From NCBI GenBank assembly GCA_003265685.1, contig QJOU01000017.1, forward strand, positions 1 to 64,000: a stretch of 64,000 nucleotides of DNA, in the 5' to 3' direction. The DNA is from Piscinibacter caeni (lineage in GTDB: Bacteria > Pseudomonadota > Gammaproteobacteria > Burkholderiales > Burkholderiaceae_C). The notes beneath the pieces were generated by a model. That model saw nothing but the letters and a program-made list of their open reading frames with translations. It was not told where the DNA came from and searched no databases. Of this stretch, positions 37,427 through 53,220 are shown one piece after another (position 1 is the first letter of the stretch; each line of letters opens with the position of its first letter). A program made the position numbers and the translations under genes.

Positions 37427-38650
37427 ATGGACATCTTCGTAATGGTTTGGGACGGGCTGGTCGACTGGCTGGCGAACGGGCTGGTCCAGACCACTTGGTG
37501 GCAGGTCGTGCTCTTCACGCTGGTGACGACGCACATCACGATCGCCGCCGTCACCATCTTCCTGCACCGCTCGCAGGCGCATCGCGCGCTCGATCTGGGG
37601 CCGGTGCCCTCGCACTTCTTCCGCCTGTGGCTGTGGCTGACCACGGGCATGGTGACCAAGGAGTGGGTCGCCATCCACCGCAAGCACCATGCGAAGTGCG
37701 AGACGGTCGATGATCCGCACAGCCCGGTCACCAAGGGCATCAAGACGGTGCTGCTGCAGGGCAGCGAGCTCTATCGGGGCGAGGCCAAGAACCAGGAGAC
37801 GCTTTCCAAGTACGGCCACGGCACGCCGGACGACTGGATCGAGCGCAACCTGTACAGCCGCTACAGCTGGCAGGGCGTGGGCATCACGCTGATCGTCGAC
37901 CTGATGCTGTTCGGTGCCATCGGCGCCGCGGTGTGGGCGGTTCAGATGCTGTGGATCCCGATCACCGCGGCCGGCATCATCAACGGCCTCGGTCACTGGT
38001 GGGGCTACCGCAACTTCGAGGCGCAGGACGCGTCGACCAACATCTCGCCCCTGGGCCTGATCATCGGCGGCGAGGAACTGCACAACAACCACCACACCTA
38101 CCCGACCTCGGCCAAGCTGTCGGTCAAGCCTTACGAGTTCGACATCGGCTGGGGCTACATCCGCGCGATGGAGATGATCGGCTGGGCCAAGGTTCGCAAG
38201 ACGCCGCCGGCACTCAAGCTCGGTGCGGTGAAGCCGGTGGCGGACGGCAAGACGCTGGAAGCGATCATCGCCAACCGCTATGAGGTGATGGCCAAGTATG
38301 CGAACGAGTTGCGCTCGGCCTGCGCCGCCGAACTCGATCGGCTGAAGGCGCAAGGTGCGGAGAACACCGCGCGCTGGAAGGAGATGCGCGTGGCCAAGCG
38401 CTGGCTGCACCGCGACGAGGACAAGATCCCGCAGGACGTAAAGCCGCTGGTCGCGCGCACCGTCGCCGGCACGCCGGCGCTGGCGAAGCTGGTGGCGATG
38501 CGCGAGGAACTTCGCCAACTCTGGACGCGCACCAACGTGTCCGCCGAGCAGTTGGTGGCCGATCTTCAGGCCTGGTGCAAGAAGGCCGAGGAGAGCGGCA
38601 TCGCCGCACTGCAGGAGTTTTCGCTGAAGCTGCGCGCCGCCCACGCCTAA
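37427..38650 (+). CDS. Membrane fatty acid desaturase (delta-9 type)
   Basis: A 407-residue integral membrane di-iron desaturase. Three histidine boxes bind the iron: HRSQAH, HRKHHAK and HNNHHTYP. Several hydrophobic segments span residues 20-200. The acyl-lipid/acyl-CoA delta-9 group fits. After the third box about 150 residues of charged helical sequence extend to the C-terminus, longer than many family members. A good hairpin terminator follows. Confidence 0.92.
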   Translation: MDIFVMVWDGLVDWLANGLVQTTWWQVVLFTLVTTHITIAAVTIFLHRSQAHRALDLGPVPSHFFRLWLWLTTGMVTKEWVAIHRKHHAKCETVDDPHSPVTKGIKTVLLQGSELYRGEAKNQETLSKYGHGTPDDWIERNLYSRYSWQGVGITLIVDLMLFGAIGAAVWAVQMLWIPITAAGIINGLGHWWGYRNFEAQDASTNISPLGLIIGGEELHNNHHTYPTSAKLSVKPYEFDIGWGYIRAMEMIGWAKVRKTPPALKLGAVKPVADGKTLEAIIANRYEVMAKYANELRSACAAELDRLKAQGAENTARWKEMRVAKRWLHRDEDKIPQDVKPLVARTVAGTPALAKLVAMREELRQLWTRTNVSAEQLVADLQAWCKKAEESGIAALQEFSLKLRAAHA

Positions 38651-38671
38651 CGCCGTCGCAGGCAAGCACTG

Positions 38672-38695
38672 AAGGGGCCGCCGATGCGGCCCCTT
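38672..38695 (+). terminator. Terminator of the desaturase gene
   Basis: A perfect 10-bp stem AAGGGGCCGC (38672-38681) and GCGGCCCCTT (38686-38695) with a CGAT loop lies 21 bp after the stop. It is followed by a pyrimidine-rich CTCATT, so intrinsic termination is likely. Confidence 0.7.
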
Positions 38696-38718
38696 CTCAT
38701 TGGGGCTTTGGTTGGGGC

Positions 38719-38747
38719 AAAACAAAAGGGCCGCGCGAGCGGCCCTT
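38719..38747 (-). terminator. Intrinsic terminator of rpmB-rpmG
   Basis: On the minus strand AAGGGCCGC (38747-38739) and GCGGCCCTT (38734-38726) pair around a 4-nt TCGC loop, followed by TTTTGTTTT. It lies 24 bp past rpmG and is the classic end of the ribosomal protein transcript. Confidence 0.85.
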
Positions 38748-38770
38748 GTTGCTTCAGCAGGCGAAGCCGA

Positions 38771-38938
38771 TTACTTCAGCTTCGTCTCCTTGTACTTGAC
38801 GTGCTTTCGCGCCTTCGGATCGAACTTCATGATCTCGATCTTCTCCGGCGTGGTCTTCTTGTTCTTGTCGGTCGTGTAGAAGTGACCCGTGCCGGCCGTC
38901 GACTCCAGCTTGATCTTCTCGCGTCCACCTTTGGCCAT
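38771..38938 (-). CDS. rpmG: 50S ribosomal protein L33
   Basis: A 55-residue protein, [16 protein letters not shown] at the start and [18 protein letters not shown] at the end. It contains no Cys, so it is the zinc-free C-minus form of L33. Located 17 bp after rpmB, one operon, as in most proteobacteria. Confidence 0.96.
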   Translation of the reverse strand: MAKGGREKIKLESTAGTGHFYTTDKNKKTTPEKIEIMKFDPKARKHVKYKETKLK

Positions 38939-38955
38939 GTGAATCTCCTAGTGGA

Positions 38956-39189
38956 TCAGAGCTCGCCCTTGGCGCGCAGGTCGGCCACGACCTGGTCGAT
39001 GCCGACCTTGTCGATCAGGCGCAGCGCGGCATTGCTGACACGCAGGCGCACCCAGCGGTTCTCGGTCTCGAGCCAGAAGCGGCGGTACTGCAGGTTAGGC
39101 AGGAAACGGCGCTTGGTCTTGTTGTTGGCGTGGGAAACGTTGTTCCCCACCATCGGGCGCTTGCCCGTGACTTGACAGACGCGTGCCAT
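38956..39189 (-). CDS. rpmB: 50S ribosomal protein L28
   Basis: A 77-residue L28 protein beginning [23 protein letters not shown], then [10 protein letters not shown]. Its promoter has a perfect TATAAT -10 just upstream. Starts at 39189; the track-like ATG 24 bases upstream adds residues absent from L28 proteins. Confidence 0.96.
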   Translation of the reverse strand: MARVCQVTGKRPMVGNNVSHANNKTKRRFLPNLQYRRFWLETENRWVRLRVSNAALRLIDKVGIDQVVADLRAKGEL

Positions 39190-39221
39190 GAAGCACTCCG
39201 GTGTTTTCGGCAAAGACCGCG

Positions 39222-39227
39222 ATTATA
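39222..39227 (-). promoter_or_regulatory. -10 box of rpmB-rpmG
   Basis: TATAAT on the minus strand, 32 bp upstream of the rpmB ATG, in the short gap after trxB. No clear -35 match is seen at the expected distance. Confidence 0.6.
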
Positions 39228-39245
39228 GCCAGAAAACCCGCAGGC

Positions 39246-41094
<1,849 letters not shown>

Positions 41095-41100
41095 GCGAGC

Positions 41101-41121
41101 CCCGCCGTTGGTGACGGCGGG
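41101..41121 (+). terminator. Terminator after the CRP-family gene
   Basis: CCCGCCGT (41101-41108) and ACGGCGGG (41114-41121) make a perfect 8-bp stem with a 5-nt loop 6 bp past the stop. The following TAAGTTCC is only weakly U-rich. Confidence 0.6.
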
Positions 41122-41213
41122 TAAGTTCCTCGCGCCGCCGGGACGAAGTCACGCCCTGGGGCAGCGGCCGCCCCGCAGAATGCTCCGGTTCTCCCTCGAG
41201 CCGGAATCTGCCC

Positions 41214-42302
41214 GTGTCCCGTTCCGACCGTCGCGCCACGCTGCTGTCCCTCTGCGCCCTGTTCCTGGCCGCCTGCGGCGGCGGCGGAGGCTCCGCCGGG
41301 GAGGGCGCCCCACCGCCTCCGTCCGGCGGGCCGACGCCCCCGCCACCTCCGCCGCCACCACCACCACCACCGCCCGGTCCCGGTGGCTACGGTGACTTCT
41401 CCGGCGCCGCGCTCGGCATCGGCGCGGCGCTGAACGGCGCCATCGCGTTCCCGGCCGACAACCCCTGGAACGCCGACATCAGCGCCCTACCGGTCGATCC
41501 GGCCTCGGACGCGCTGATCGCGAGCATCGGCCTGGCCACCGGCCTGCACCCGGACTTCGGCGCCGGCCTGTACAACGGCGCGCCGATCGGCATCCCCTAC
41601 GTCGTCGTCTCCGGCAGCCAGGCGCGCGTGCCGATGAACTGGACGGCCTACGGCGACGAGAGCGATCCCGGCCCCTACCCGGTGCCCGGCAATGCCCCGA
41701 TCGAAGGCGACCCGGCCGCCACCGGCGACCGCCACGTGCTGGTGATCGACCGCGACAACGACCGCCTCTACGAGCTCTACCGCGCCTTCCCGCAGGCCGG
41801 CGGGGCCTGGAATGCCGACTGCGGCGCCGTGTTCCACCTCGACAGCAACGACATGCGGCCCGGCGGCCAGCCGGGCTGGACCAGCGCCGACGCGGCCGGC
41901 CTGCCGATCTTCCCCGGCCTGGCGCGCTACGAGGAGGCGGCGCTCGGGCCGGGCGGCATCCGCCACGCGCTGCGTTTCACGGTGGCGCGCTCGCGCCGCG
42001 CTTATGTGCCGCCGGCCACGCACTGGGCGTCGTCCGACGCCTCGGCCAGCCTGCCGCCGATGGGCATGCGGGTGCGGCTGAAGGCGAGCTTCGTGATCCC
42101 GTCGAACTTCAGCGCCGAGACCCGGGCGCTGCTGACCGCGATGAAGACCTACGGCATGATCGTCGCGGACAACGGCAGCAACTGGTACGTCAGCGGTGCA
42201 CCCGACGACCGCTGGGACAACGACGCCCTGGTCAGCGAACTGCGCCAGGTGCGCGGCAGCGATTTCGAGGTCGTGCGCATGGACGGGCTCGTCACGCCAT
42301 AG
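41214..42302 (+). CDS. Lipoprotein of unknown function with poly-Pro linker
   Basis: A 362-residue lipoprotein; the lipobox LAAC (residues about 18-21) is followed by a Gly run, then a long poly-Pro linker (residues about 41-56, [18 protein letters not shown]). The mature globular part ([18 protein letters not shown]... and [12 protein letters not shown]) has a conserved look, including [19 protein letters not shown] and [17 protein letters not shown], but I recognise no named family. Start is GTG 41214. Function unknown. Confidence 0.75.
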   Translation: MSRSDRRATLLSLCALFLAACGGGGGSAGEGAPPPPSGGPTPPPPPPPPPPPPPGPGGYGDFSGAALGIGAALNGAIAFPADNPWNADISALPVDPASDALIASIGLATGLHPDFGAGLYNGAPIGIPYVVVSGSQARVPMNWTAYGDESDPGPYPVPGNAPIEGDPAATGDRHVLVIDRDNDRLYELYRAFPQAGGAWNADCGAVFHLDSNDMRPGGQPGWTSADAAGLPIFPGLARYEEAALGPGGIRHALRFTVARSRRAYVPPATHWASSDASASLPPMGMRVRLKASFVIPSNFSAETRALLTAMKTYGMIVADNGSNWYVSGAPDDRWDNDALVSELRQVRGSDFEVVRMDGLVTP

Positions 42303-42361
42303 CCCCGCGCCCCCGCGGGGCCGGGCCAGAGGCGAGAATCGCGGGCTCGCTGCCCGCCGCC

Positions 42362-44619
<2,258 letters not shown>

Positions 44620-44641
<22 letters not shown>

Positions 44642-45717
44642 GTCGCCACCAGGCCCTTCAGCACATGTGACTCCTTCTCCGCCTCGAGGCGCTTGGCCTC
44701 GCCCATCATGTCGGCGATCTTCTTCGACAGCGCGGCGACCTTCGGGTCGTCGGCGAGCTTGGTGCCCGCCGTCTTGTGCGCCTTGTCGAGCATGTCGAGC
44801 ACCTTGGTGGCGGCCTCCATGTCGGTGTTGAGCTTGGCCAGTTCCTTCTTCAACCGGTCGTAGTCCTTCTGGCCGGTGGGCGTCACGGAAGATTGTTCGC
44901 CCGCCGAGCTGCCGCGGCCGGTCCCCGGGTTGCCCTTCACGACCGCCTTCGTGAAGCCCTTGCGCTTGAGCAGCTCCCAGACCGAGCGGGCATACGACTC
45001 GTAGTCGTACTTGTCACCCGGGGGTGCGATGCCGCCCGACGCGGTGAAGCAGCCGAACAGCCACACCGTGCCCGAGAAGTCCGGGTGCAGCACCTTGTTC
45101 TTGTCGCTGTTCTCGGTCAGCAGGTCGACCAGTTCGGCGGCCGACTTCTTGCCCAGCTTGGTGCCGATGATCGTGCCATTGACTTCCTCTCGCCCCCCGT
45201 GCGCCACCAGGATCACGTTGCCGCTGCGAATGCCGCGCAGTTGCATCGTCTCGGGCGTGGAGGCCGCGGTGCCGGCCTTCTTGGCCTGGCCGGCCGCCGC
45301 GTTGTCGACCGCCGCATTGCCCTTCTGCAGGTTGACCACCGCGTTCGCCTCGTTCTTCATCTCGTCGACCAGGGCCGCGAACTCCTTGCGGATCACGATC
45401 TCGTCGTCGATCTTCACCGGCTTGCCCTTGCGCGGCACGATGCCGGACAGCGCCAGCGCGAGGTGGCCCTTCTCGTTCAGGCCGGCGCGCACCGCCAGGT
45501 CGTCCTTGCTGCCCTTGAGCTCGGCCTTGAAAGCCTTCACCGCCTCGGCCGCCTCGTTCATGCCCGGCAGGCGGATGCCCTGCGGGTCCTTCACCCCCTC
45601 GCCGCGCAGGTACTTCTCCAGCGCAGTGTTGAGGTCTGAGACGATGTTTCCGATCTCGGACAGGTTCTTCGCCTTGTTCGAGCCGATGCTGGGGTAGATG
45701 AAGGACTTCAGCGTCAT
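44620..45717 (-). CDS. Lysine-rich protein with a clan CD (caspase-like) His/Cys signature
   Basis: A 365-residue cytoplasmic protein with no signal peptide or membrane helix and many Lys. Residues 1-150 are helical and charged. The middle reads NVILVAHGG (His173) and VWLFGCFTA (Cys223): a hydrophobic strand then HG, and about 50 residues later a hydrophobic strand then GC. This spacing is that of clan CD peptidases (caspases, C80, gingipain-like), which use such a dyad. The C-terminal 90 residues are probably coiled coil. No family is certain. Start ATG 45717 has GAGGAG. No partner gene is adjacent. Confidence 0.6.
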
Positions 45718-45741
45718 CGCGGGCTCTCCTCAGGTGGACGA

Positions 45742-45761
45742 GGGCGCGATCATCCGCGCCC
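45742..45761. repeat. Inverted repeat upstream of the Lys-rich gene
   Basis: GGGCGCG (45742-45748) and CGCGCCC (45755-45761) form a perfect 7-bp dyad with a 6-bp loop, 25 bp ahead of the Lys-rich gene start and within the 146-bp gap to the P460 gene. It may be an operator or attenuator. Confidence 0.45.
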
Positions 45762-45863
45762 GGACCCGAGCCGGCAAGGGGCTTGCATCCGGAATTCGCA
45801 ACCCGGCGTAGCCGTATCCTGCAGGGCCGAGTCCGGCCTTCACACCCGAGGCAGGAGGCGACG

Positions 45864-46694
45864 ATGAGGATCGAGGCAGGCAGGATGGCCGGGCTGGCAG
45901 CAGCGCTGGCGGGGCTCGGTGCAGCGGCGGTAGCGCTCGCGCAGGCGACGGTGGCGCCCGGGCCGAACAAGCTGAAGTTCCCCGAAGGCTGGAACCAGGG
46001 CGTGCTCTACGCGACCGTCGACCGGCCCGACACCAAGCAGTACCGCGAGTTCTACACCAGCGCCGAGGCGGTGCAGGCGGCGCGCGCCGGCAAGCCCATT
46101 CCGCACGGCACGGTGATCACGCTGGCCGCCTACGCCGCCAGGCTCGACGCCGAGGGCAGGCCGGTGAAGGATGCCAACGGCCGCTTCGTCAAGGACAAGC
46201 TGGTCGCGGTCAACGCGATGATGAAGGGCGAGGGCCTGGGCGCCGACATCCCGGAGGCGATCCGCAACGGCGACTGGATCTACCAGTCCTTCACGCCCGA
46301 CGGCCAGGTCAACGACAAGGCCAACCTGAGCGCCTGCTACCAGTGCCACCTGCCGTTCGCGAAGGACGACTACCTGACCAACCTCGCCAAGCTGGCCGGC
46401 CGCTTCCCGAGCCAGGCGCAGGTGGCGCCCGCGGGCGGCGCGAACGAAGTCGCGGTCAGCGGCTTCGCGTTCGGACCCGGCATGCTGAAGGTCACGGCCG
46501 GGCAGAAGGTCACCTGGGTCAACGCCGACGACACGCCGCACCAGATCTCGATCGTCGGCAGCAGCCAGCGCAGCGAGGTGATGCTGAAGGGGCAGAGCGC
46601 CACGCTGCAGTTCGACGCCGCCGGCAACATCGCCTACGTCTGCGGCCTGCACCCGACCATGAAGGGCAGCATCGAGGTGGCGGCCAAGCCCTGA
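45864..46694 (+). CDS. Cytochrome P460-type heme protein fused to a cupredoxin
   Basis: A 276-residue periplasmic protein (signal peptide about residues 1-28, ending ALA-QA). The first domain resembles cytochrome P460 (FPEGW near the start, NGDWIYQSF) with heme-binding CYQCH at 158-162. The C-terminal 85 residues form a cupredoxin with type 1 copper ligands His226, Cys260, His263 and Met266 (TPHQI, VCGLHPTMKG). Start ATG 45864 has an ideal GGAGG site. Redox or hydroxylamine/NO-related activity is guessed from the P460 family. Confidence 0.82.
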   Translation: MRIEAGRMAGLAAALAGLGAAAVALAQATVAPGPNKLKFPEGWNQGVLYATVDRPDTKQYREFYTSAEAVQAARAGKPIPHGTVITLAAYAARLDAEGRPVKDANGRFVKDKLVAVNAMMKGEGLGADIPEAIRNGDWIYQSFTPDGQVNDKANLSACYQCHLPFAKDDYLTNLAKLAGRFPSQAQVAPAGGANEVAVSGFAFGPGMLKVTAGQKVTWVNADDTPHQISIVGSSQRSEVMLKGQSATLQFDAAGNIAYVCGLHPTMKGSIEVAAKP

Positions 46695-46733
46695 TGGCGC
46701 GGGTCGCGGCACGGATGCGCTAACCTTCGCGCC

Positions 46734-48614
<1,881 letters not shown>

Positions 48615-48665
48615 TGTCGCCCTAGGGATTCGCCGCTCGCGCCTGCGCCGGCAGAGTGCGGCGCG

Positions 48666-49367
48666 ATGGCGACCATGACCTACCGCTTCGGGCGGAACGA
48701 CCCGCGCGAGCCCGACGGACGGGCCCGCATCGCCGTCTTCGGCGCCGACGGCGCCACCGGGCAGTTGGCGGTGCGCCATGCACTCGAGGCCGGCCACCGG
48801 GTGACCGCCTGCGTGGCCGACCCGGCCCACCTGCCGCTCGAGCAGGAAGGGCTGCGCCTGGTGCGCGCCGATCCGCGCTGGCCCGACAGCCTGTGGGGCG
48901 TGCTCGACGGCCACGATGCGGTGCTGTGCCTGGTCGGCCACAAGCCGGCGCCGGTGCCGTCGCCGGACACACCGGCCAACGCCCACCCGGCCGCCGCCCG
49001 GGCCACGCGGGCGCTGCTCGAGGCGATGGCCGTCGCCGGGGTCGAGCGCCTGCTGGTGCTCGGTGCCGCCGGGGTCGGTGATTCGGCGCGCACCGGCCGC
49101 CTCGGCCTCGGGCGCTGGGTGCGCTGGTGCCTGCCAGGGGTGATGGCCGACAAGGAGCGCCAGGAGCGCCTGGTGCGTCACAGCGGGCTGCGCTGGACGG
49201 TGCTGCGCCCGGGCCGCCTCAGCCACGAGCCGGCCTGCGGCCACGTCGCCTTCGGCGAAGACCTGCCCTGGGGCCTGCGCAGCACCTCGCGCGAGGACGT
49301 CGCCGAGCTGATGGTGCGCCTGATCGACGAGCCGGCCGCGGTGGGCAAGGCGCTCACCGTCGTCTAG
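48666..49367 (+). CDS. NAD(P)-binding Rossmann protein (NmrA/SDR-like)
   Basis: A 233-residue protein with the nucleotide motif VFGADGATGQLAVRHALEAGH, then LLVLGAAGVGDS and YxxxK-less active region, so it is an atypical SDR such as the NAD(P)H-binding/NmrA group, probably a sensor or reductase of unknown substrate. Second ATG at 48675 is possible. A CCCTAGGG palindrome lies 46 bp upstream. Confidence 0.8.
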   Translation: MATMTYRFGRNDPREPDGRARIAVFGADGATGQLAVRHALEAGHRVTACVADPAHLPLEQEGLRLVRADPRWPDSLWGVLDGHDAVLCLVGHKPAPVPSPDTPANAHPAAARATRALLEAMAVAGVERLLVLGAAGVGDSARTGRLGLGRWVRWCLPGVMADKERQERLVRHSGLRWTVLRPGRLSHEPACGHVAFGEDLPWGLRSTSREDVAELMVRLIDEPAAVGKALTVV

Positions 49368-49576
49368 CGCCTCCCGGGCTCCGGGTCTGCCTCCCTAGGC
49401 CACCCCACCCTCCTGGGGGTCCTGCCGACCTGCATCCGCAGGATGTGGTGTCGGCGTATTTCCTACACGATGAATCGACGCTGACGGACAGGGGTCCTCG
49501 GCGCGGATCCATGGCAGCGCAACGGGTCGCTGTCTACGCTTGGATCAGCTGAACCACCCGTGAAGGAGCCAGCGAG

Positions 49577-49804
49577 ATGAACACCGCTCCCGCGCCCTTG
49601 AGTCCCTCGGCGATCGAGGCCCAGTACCAGCTGCGCTTCCAGTCGCTGTTCAACGAAGGCCGTGCCCTCGAGTTCCCGTGCGACCAGGCCGGGCATGTCG
49701 ACATGGATGCCCTCAGCGAACGCGCCCGCCACAACTACCTGTACGCCCGCACCGTGATCGGCCGCGAGTTCGCGACGCCGGCGGTGATCCCCGCGCTGCA
49801 CTGA
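49577..49804 (+). CDS. Small conserved-looking protein of unknown function
   Basis: A 75-residue protein, FQSLFNEGRALEFPCDQAGHVDMDALSERARHNYLYARTVIGREF, which I recall as a recurrent hypothetical in Burkholderiales. GGAG at 49563-49566 precedes the ATG. The 209-bp upstream gap holds two short hairpins and a CCCTAGG motif but no other gene. No function claim. Confidence 0.7.
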   Translation: MNTAPAPLSPSAIEAQYQLRFQSLFNEGRALEFPCDQAGHVDMDALSERARHNYLYARTVIGREFATPAVIPALH

Positions 49805-49813
49805 GCCCGGCGC

Positions 49814-51235
49814 TCAGGCGCCGCGACGCAGTTCGGCGAGCAGTTCGTCGACGCTGCGCGGCAGGCGCCCCTCGGCGCGCTCGGCCAGCAGCTGCTGGCG
49901 CAGGGCCTCCAGTTCGCGCAGCGCCGCCTCGCGCCGGCCGTTGAGCGCCGCCAGCCAGGCGCGCCAGAGCCGATCGAGCTCGGCGCGCTCCGGCGCCGCG
50001 GAGCCCGCAGGAACCAGCCAGTCGTAGGTCGCCTGCAGGTCCGCCGGCGCCAAGCGCTCCAGCAAGGCCGCCCGGTCGCGCGCCTGCCACACCTGTGCAT
50101 CGAAGCCGTAGTTGCGCAGCCGTTCGCGCTGCGCGGGCGTCGGCGTCTCGCCCTGGCTCCGCATGTCGTTGGCGACGGACGCGGCGTAGGCATACAGCCC
50201 GCCGTGCTGCCAGGCCGAGGCCAGCTGCAGGCTGCGCACCCAGGCACGCTCGCGCGGGCTGCGCGCGGCCGCCGTGTAGTGCTGCTCGGCCTCGGCATCG
50301 AGCCGGCCGCTGGTCCAGACGCGGTAGTGCGCCCACATCGCATGCGCGTAGACATTCCCTGGGTCGTCGGCCAGTGCCGCCTCGTACTGCGCCTTCGGGT
50401 CGCCGGTGGACACGCCGTCGCGGCTGCGCAGGAACTCGGCCCAGCCGAGATGGGCGCGCAGGTCGGCGCGGCGCACGCCGGTGGCGCGCGCGAGGCCCTG
50501 CGCGAGCACCGGCTGCACCTTGGCCACCAGGGCCGAGAAGGTCTCCTTCTCGCTGACGATGCGCATCTCGCGCAGCCAGGTCATGCCGCAGTCCTCGCGC
50601 GCCTGCCGCGCGGCCTCGTCGTCGGGGCGCGCCGCGGCGATCGCCGCGAACTGGTCCCAGCCCACCGCGTGGCTGCCGCTGCCGCACAGCTGCACCGCGG
50701 CGCCCAGCTCGGCTGCCGCACGCTCGCGCTGCGCCTGCTCGCGCGCCAGCTGCTGCTCGTGGCGCTGCCAGGCCCAGGCCGCCGCGCCGGCCAGCAGCAG
50801 CAGCGCCGCGGCGACGCCCAGCCACGCCGCCAGCGGCCAGCCGCGCCGCATGCGGGCGACCGCGGCCACGGTCTCGGCCACCAGGTCGCCGCGCGGCTGC
50901 AGCAGCGTCACCTGGCGCAGGTAGGCGGGGATGGCGGACAGCGGCGTCGGCTCGGCCATCACCGGCAGCACGCGCCCGCCGGGAGCGCGCCAGCGGCGCT
51001 CGGCCAGGTCGAGCTCGCTGAGCGCGTAGCTGCCCGGGGCCACCGAATGCGGCGTGACCACGAAGACCATCGCGTCGGCGTCGTCGATCGCCTCGCGCAG
51101 CGCGGCATGGAAGGGCTCGCCCTCCTTCAGCTCGGCGCGGTCGGTGAACACGTCGTGCCCCTCGCCCTCGAGCGCGAGGCGCAGCCGCTCGGCGAGGTCG
51201 CGCAGTTCGGAGGGGTAGGAGACGAAGATCTTCAC
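49814..51235 (-). CDS. Membrane-anchored TIR-domain protein with repeat-like C-terminus
   Basis: A 473-residue protein. Residues 1-100 form a TIR domain (KIFVSYPSELRDLAERL, GHDVFTDRAELKEGE, AMVFVVTPHSV), with a conserved Glu74 in SELDLAE where TIR NADases keep their catalytic acid. One membrane helix spans residues 133-155. The C-terminal 300 residues are helical and TPR-like (Ala/Arg rich). TIR plus repeat proteins are often linked to defence or signalling, but no partner gene is adjacent and role is unknown. Divergent from the DUF808 gene 89 bp away. Confidence 0.85.
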   Translation of the reverse strand: MKIFVSYPSELRDLAERLRLALEGEGHDVFTDRAELKEGEPFHAALREAIDDADAMVFVVTPHSVAPGSYALSELDLAERRWRAPGGRVLPVMAEPTPLSAIPAYLRQVTLLQPRGDLVAETVAAVARMRRGWPLAAWLGVAAALLLLAGAAAWAWQRHEQQLAREQAQRERAAAELGAAVQLCGSGSHAVGWDQFAAIAAARPDDEAARQAREDCGMTWLREMRIVSEKETFSALVAKVQPVLAQGLARATGVRRADLRAHLGWAEFLRSRDGVSTGDPKAQYEAALADDPGNVYAHAMWAHYRVWTSGRLDAEAEQHYTAAARSPRERAWVRSLQLASAWQHGGLYAYAASVANDMRSQGETPTPAQRERLRNYGFDAQVWQARDRAALLERLAPADLQATYDWLVPAGSAAPERAELDRLWRAWLAALNGRREAALRELEALRQQLLAERAEGRLPRSVDELLAELRRGA

Positions 51236-51324
51236 GGCGGCTGCGGCCGATTGTTGGCCCGATCCGCGGGGCGCGCAACGCAGCGGCTACGATGCGCGGC
51301 TTCCGTCACTGCCCGGACACGACG

Positions 51325-52245
<921 letters not shown>

Positions 52246-52353
52246 CCTTTGGCACGGCGCCGGCCGCTGTGCCGATCACTGCGCCGGTCGCACCGCCGCG
52301 CGCGGCGAAATAATCCCCACGCAGAACAAGCCCACACCCGAGCGGGAGACCCG

Positions 52354-52941
52354 ATGCACCGACCGAACGCCGCGCTGCCTGCGCTGCTGCTGGCCCTGGC
52401 CCTGGCCGCCGGCAGCGCCGCCGCCGCGCCGACCGCGACCAGGTTCGACCCGGCCGTCGAGGTGCAGGGCAGCAAGCTGCAGCTCAACGGCGCGGGCACG
52501 CGCTACCGCGCCATCTTCAAGGTGTACGACATGGCGCTGTACACGACGAAGAAGGTCGCCTCGAGCGCCGAGCTGCTCGCGCTGCAGGGGCCCAAGCGGC
52601 TGCAGTTCGTGGCGCTGCGCGAGCTGCCCGGCACCGACCTGGGCCGGCTGTTCCTCAAGGGCATGGGCGACAACGCCACCCGCGAGCAGGTGCAGCGCCA
52701 CACGCTGGCCAGCGCGCGGCTGATCGAGGTGTTCTCCGGCCGCTCGAAGATGCTGCCGGGCGAATCGTTCGCGATGGAGTTCGTGCCGGGCAAGGGCACC
52801 ACCTTCTACATCCTCGGCAAGCCGCAGGGCGACCCGGTCGGCGACGACGAGTTCTTCTCGATGGTGCTGCGCATCTGGTTCGGCGAGTCTCCCGCGGACC
52901 CGCTGCTCAAGGATGCGCTGCTCGGGCAATCCAGGGAGTGA
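52354..52941 (+). CDS. Secreted chalcone-isomerase-like protein
   Basis: A 195-residue protein with a signal peptide (cleavage near AAA-AP, residue about 25) and a chalcone-isomerase-like domain: LQLNGAGTRYRAIFKVYDMALYT, ALRELPG, GKGTTFYILGKPQGD. Such bacterial proteins are believed to be lipid-binding folds rather than isomerases. ATG 52354 follows GGGAG. The next gene starts 8 bp later. Confidence 0.87.
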   Translation: MHRPNAALPALLLALALAAGSAAAAPTATRFDPAVEVQGSKLQLNGAGTRYRAIFKVYDMALYTTKKVASSAELLALQGPKRLQFVALRELPGTDLGRLFLKGMGDNATREQVQRHTLASARLIEVFSGRSKMLPGESFAMEFVPGKGTTFYILGKPQGDPVGDDEFFSMVLRIWFGESPADPLLKDALLGQSRE

Positions 52942-52948
52942 GACGACG

Positions 52949-53188
52949 ATGGGCCTGACCGTGACCTCGATCGCGCTCGGCGGGCTGCAGGCCTCGCGCG
53001 AGCGCCTGGACGGTGCCGCCGGTCGCATTGCCAACCGCGCCGCGACCGGGCTGGCGGCCACCCCGGGCCCCTCGCTCGAGCAGGACATCGTGACGCAGCG
53101 CGAAGCCGCGCTGCTCTACCGCGCCAACCTCGGCGTGCTGCGCACCGAGCAGGAGATGCTCGGCCAGCTGCTCGACCTGCGCGCCTGA
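52949..53188 (+). CDS. Small protein resembling the flagellar rod/hook C-terminal motif
   Basis: A 79-residue protein. Its start GLTVTSIALGGLQASRERLDGAAGRIAN resembles the N-terminus of flagellar rod/hook proteins (FlgB/C/E) and its end YRANLGVLRTEQEMLGQLLDLRA resembles their conserved C-terminus, but the long middle is missing. It follows the chalcone-isomerase-like gene by 7 bp. No flagellar structural gene is in the window. Confidence 0.6.
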   Translation: MGLTVTSIALGGLQASRERLDGAAGRIANRAATGLAATPGPSLEQDIVTQREAALLYRANLGVLRTEQEMLGQLLDLRA

Positions 53189-53220
53189 ACGGCGCCGCGG
53201 CGCCGGCCGCTCGCACCTGC

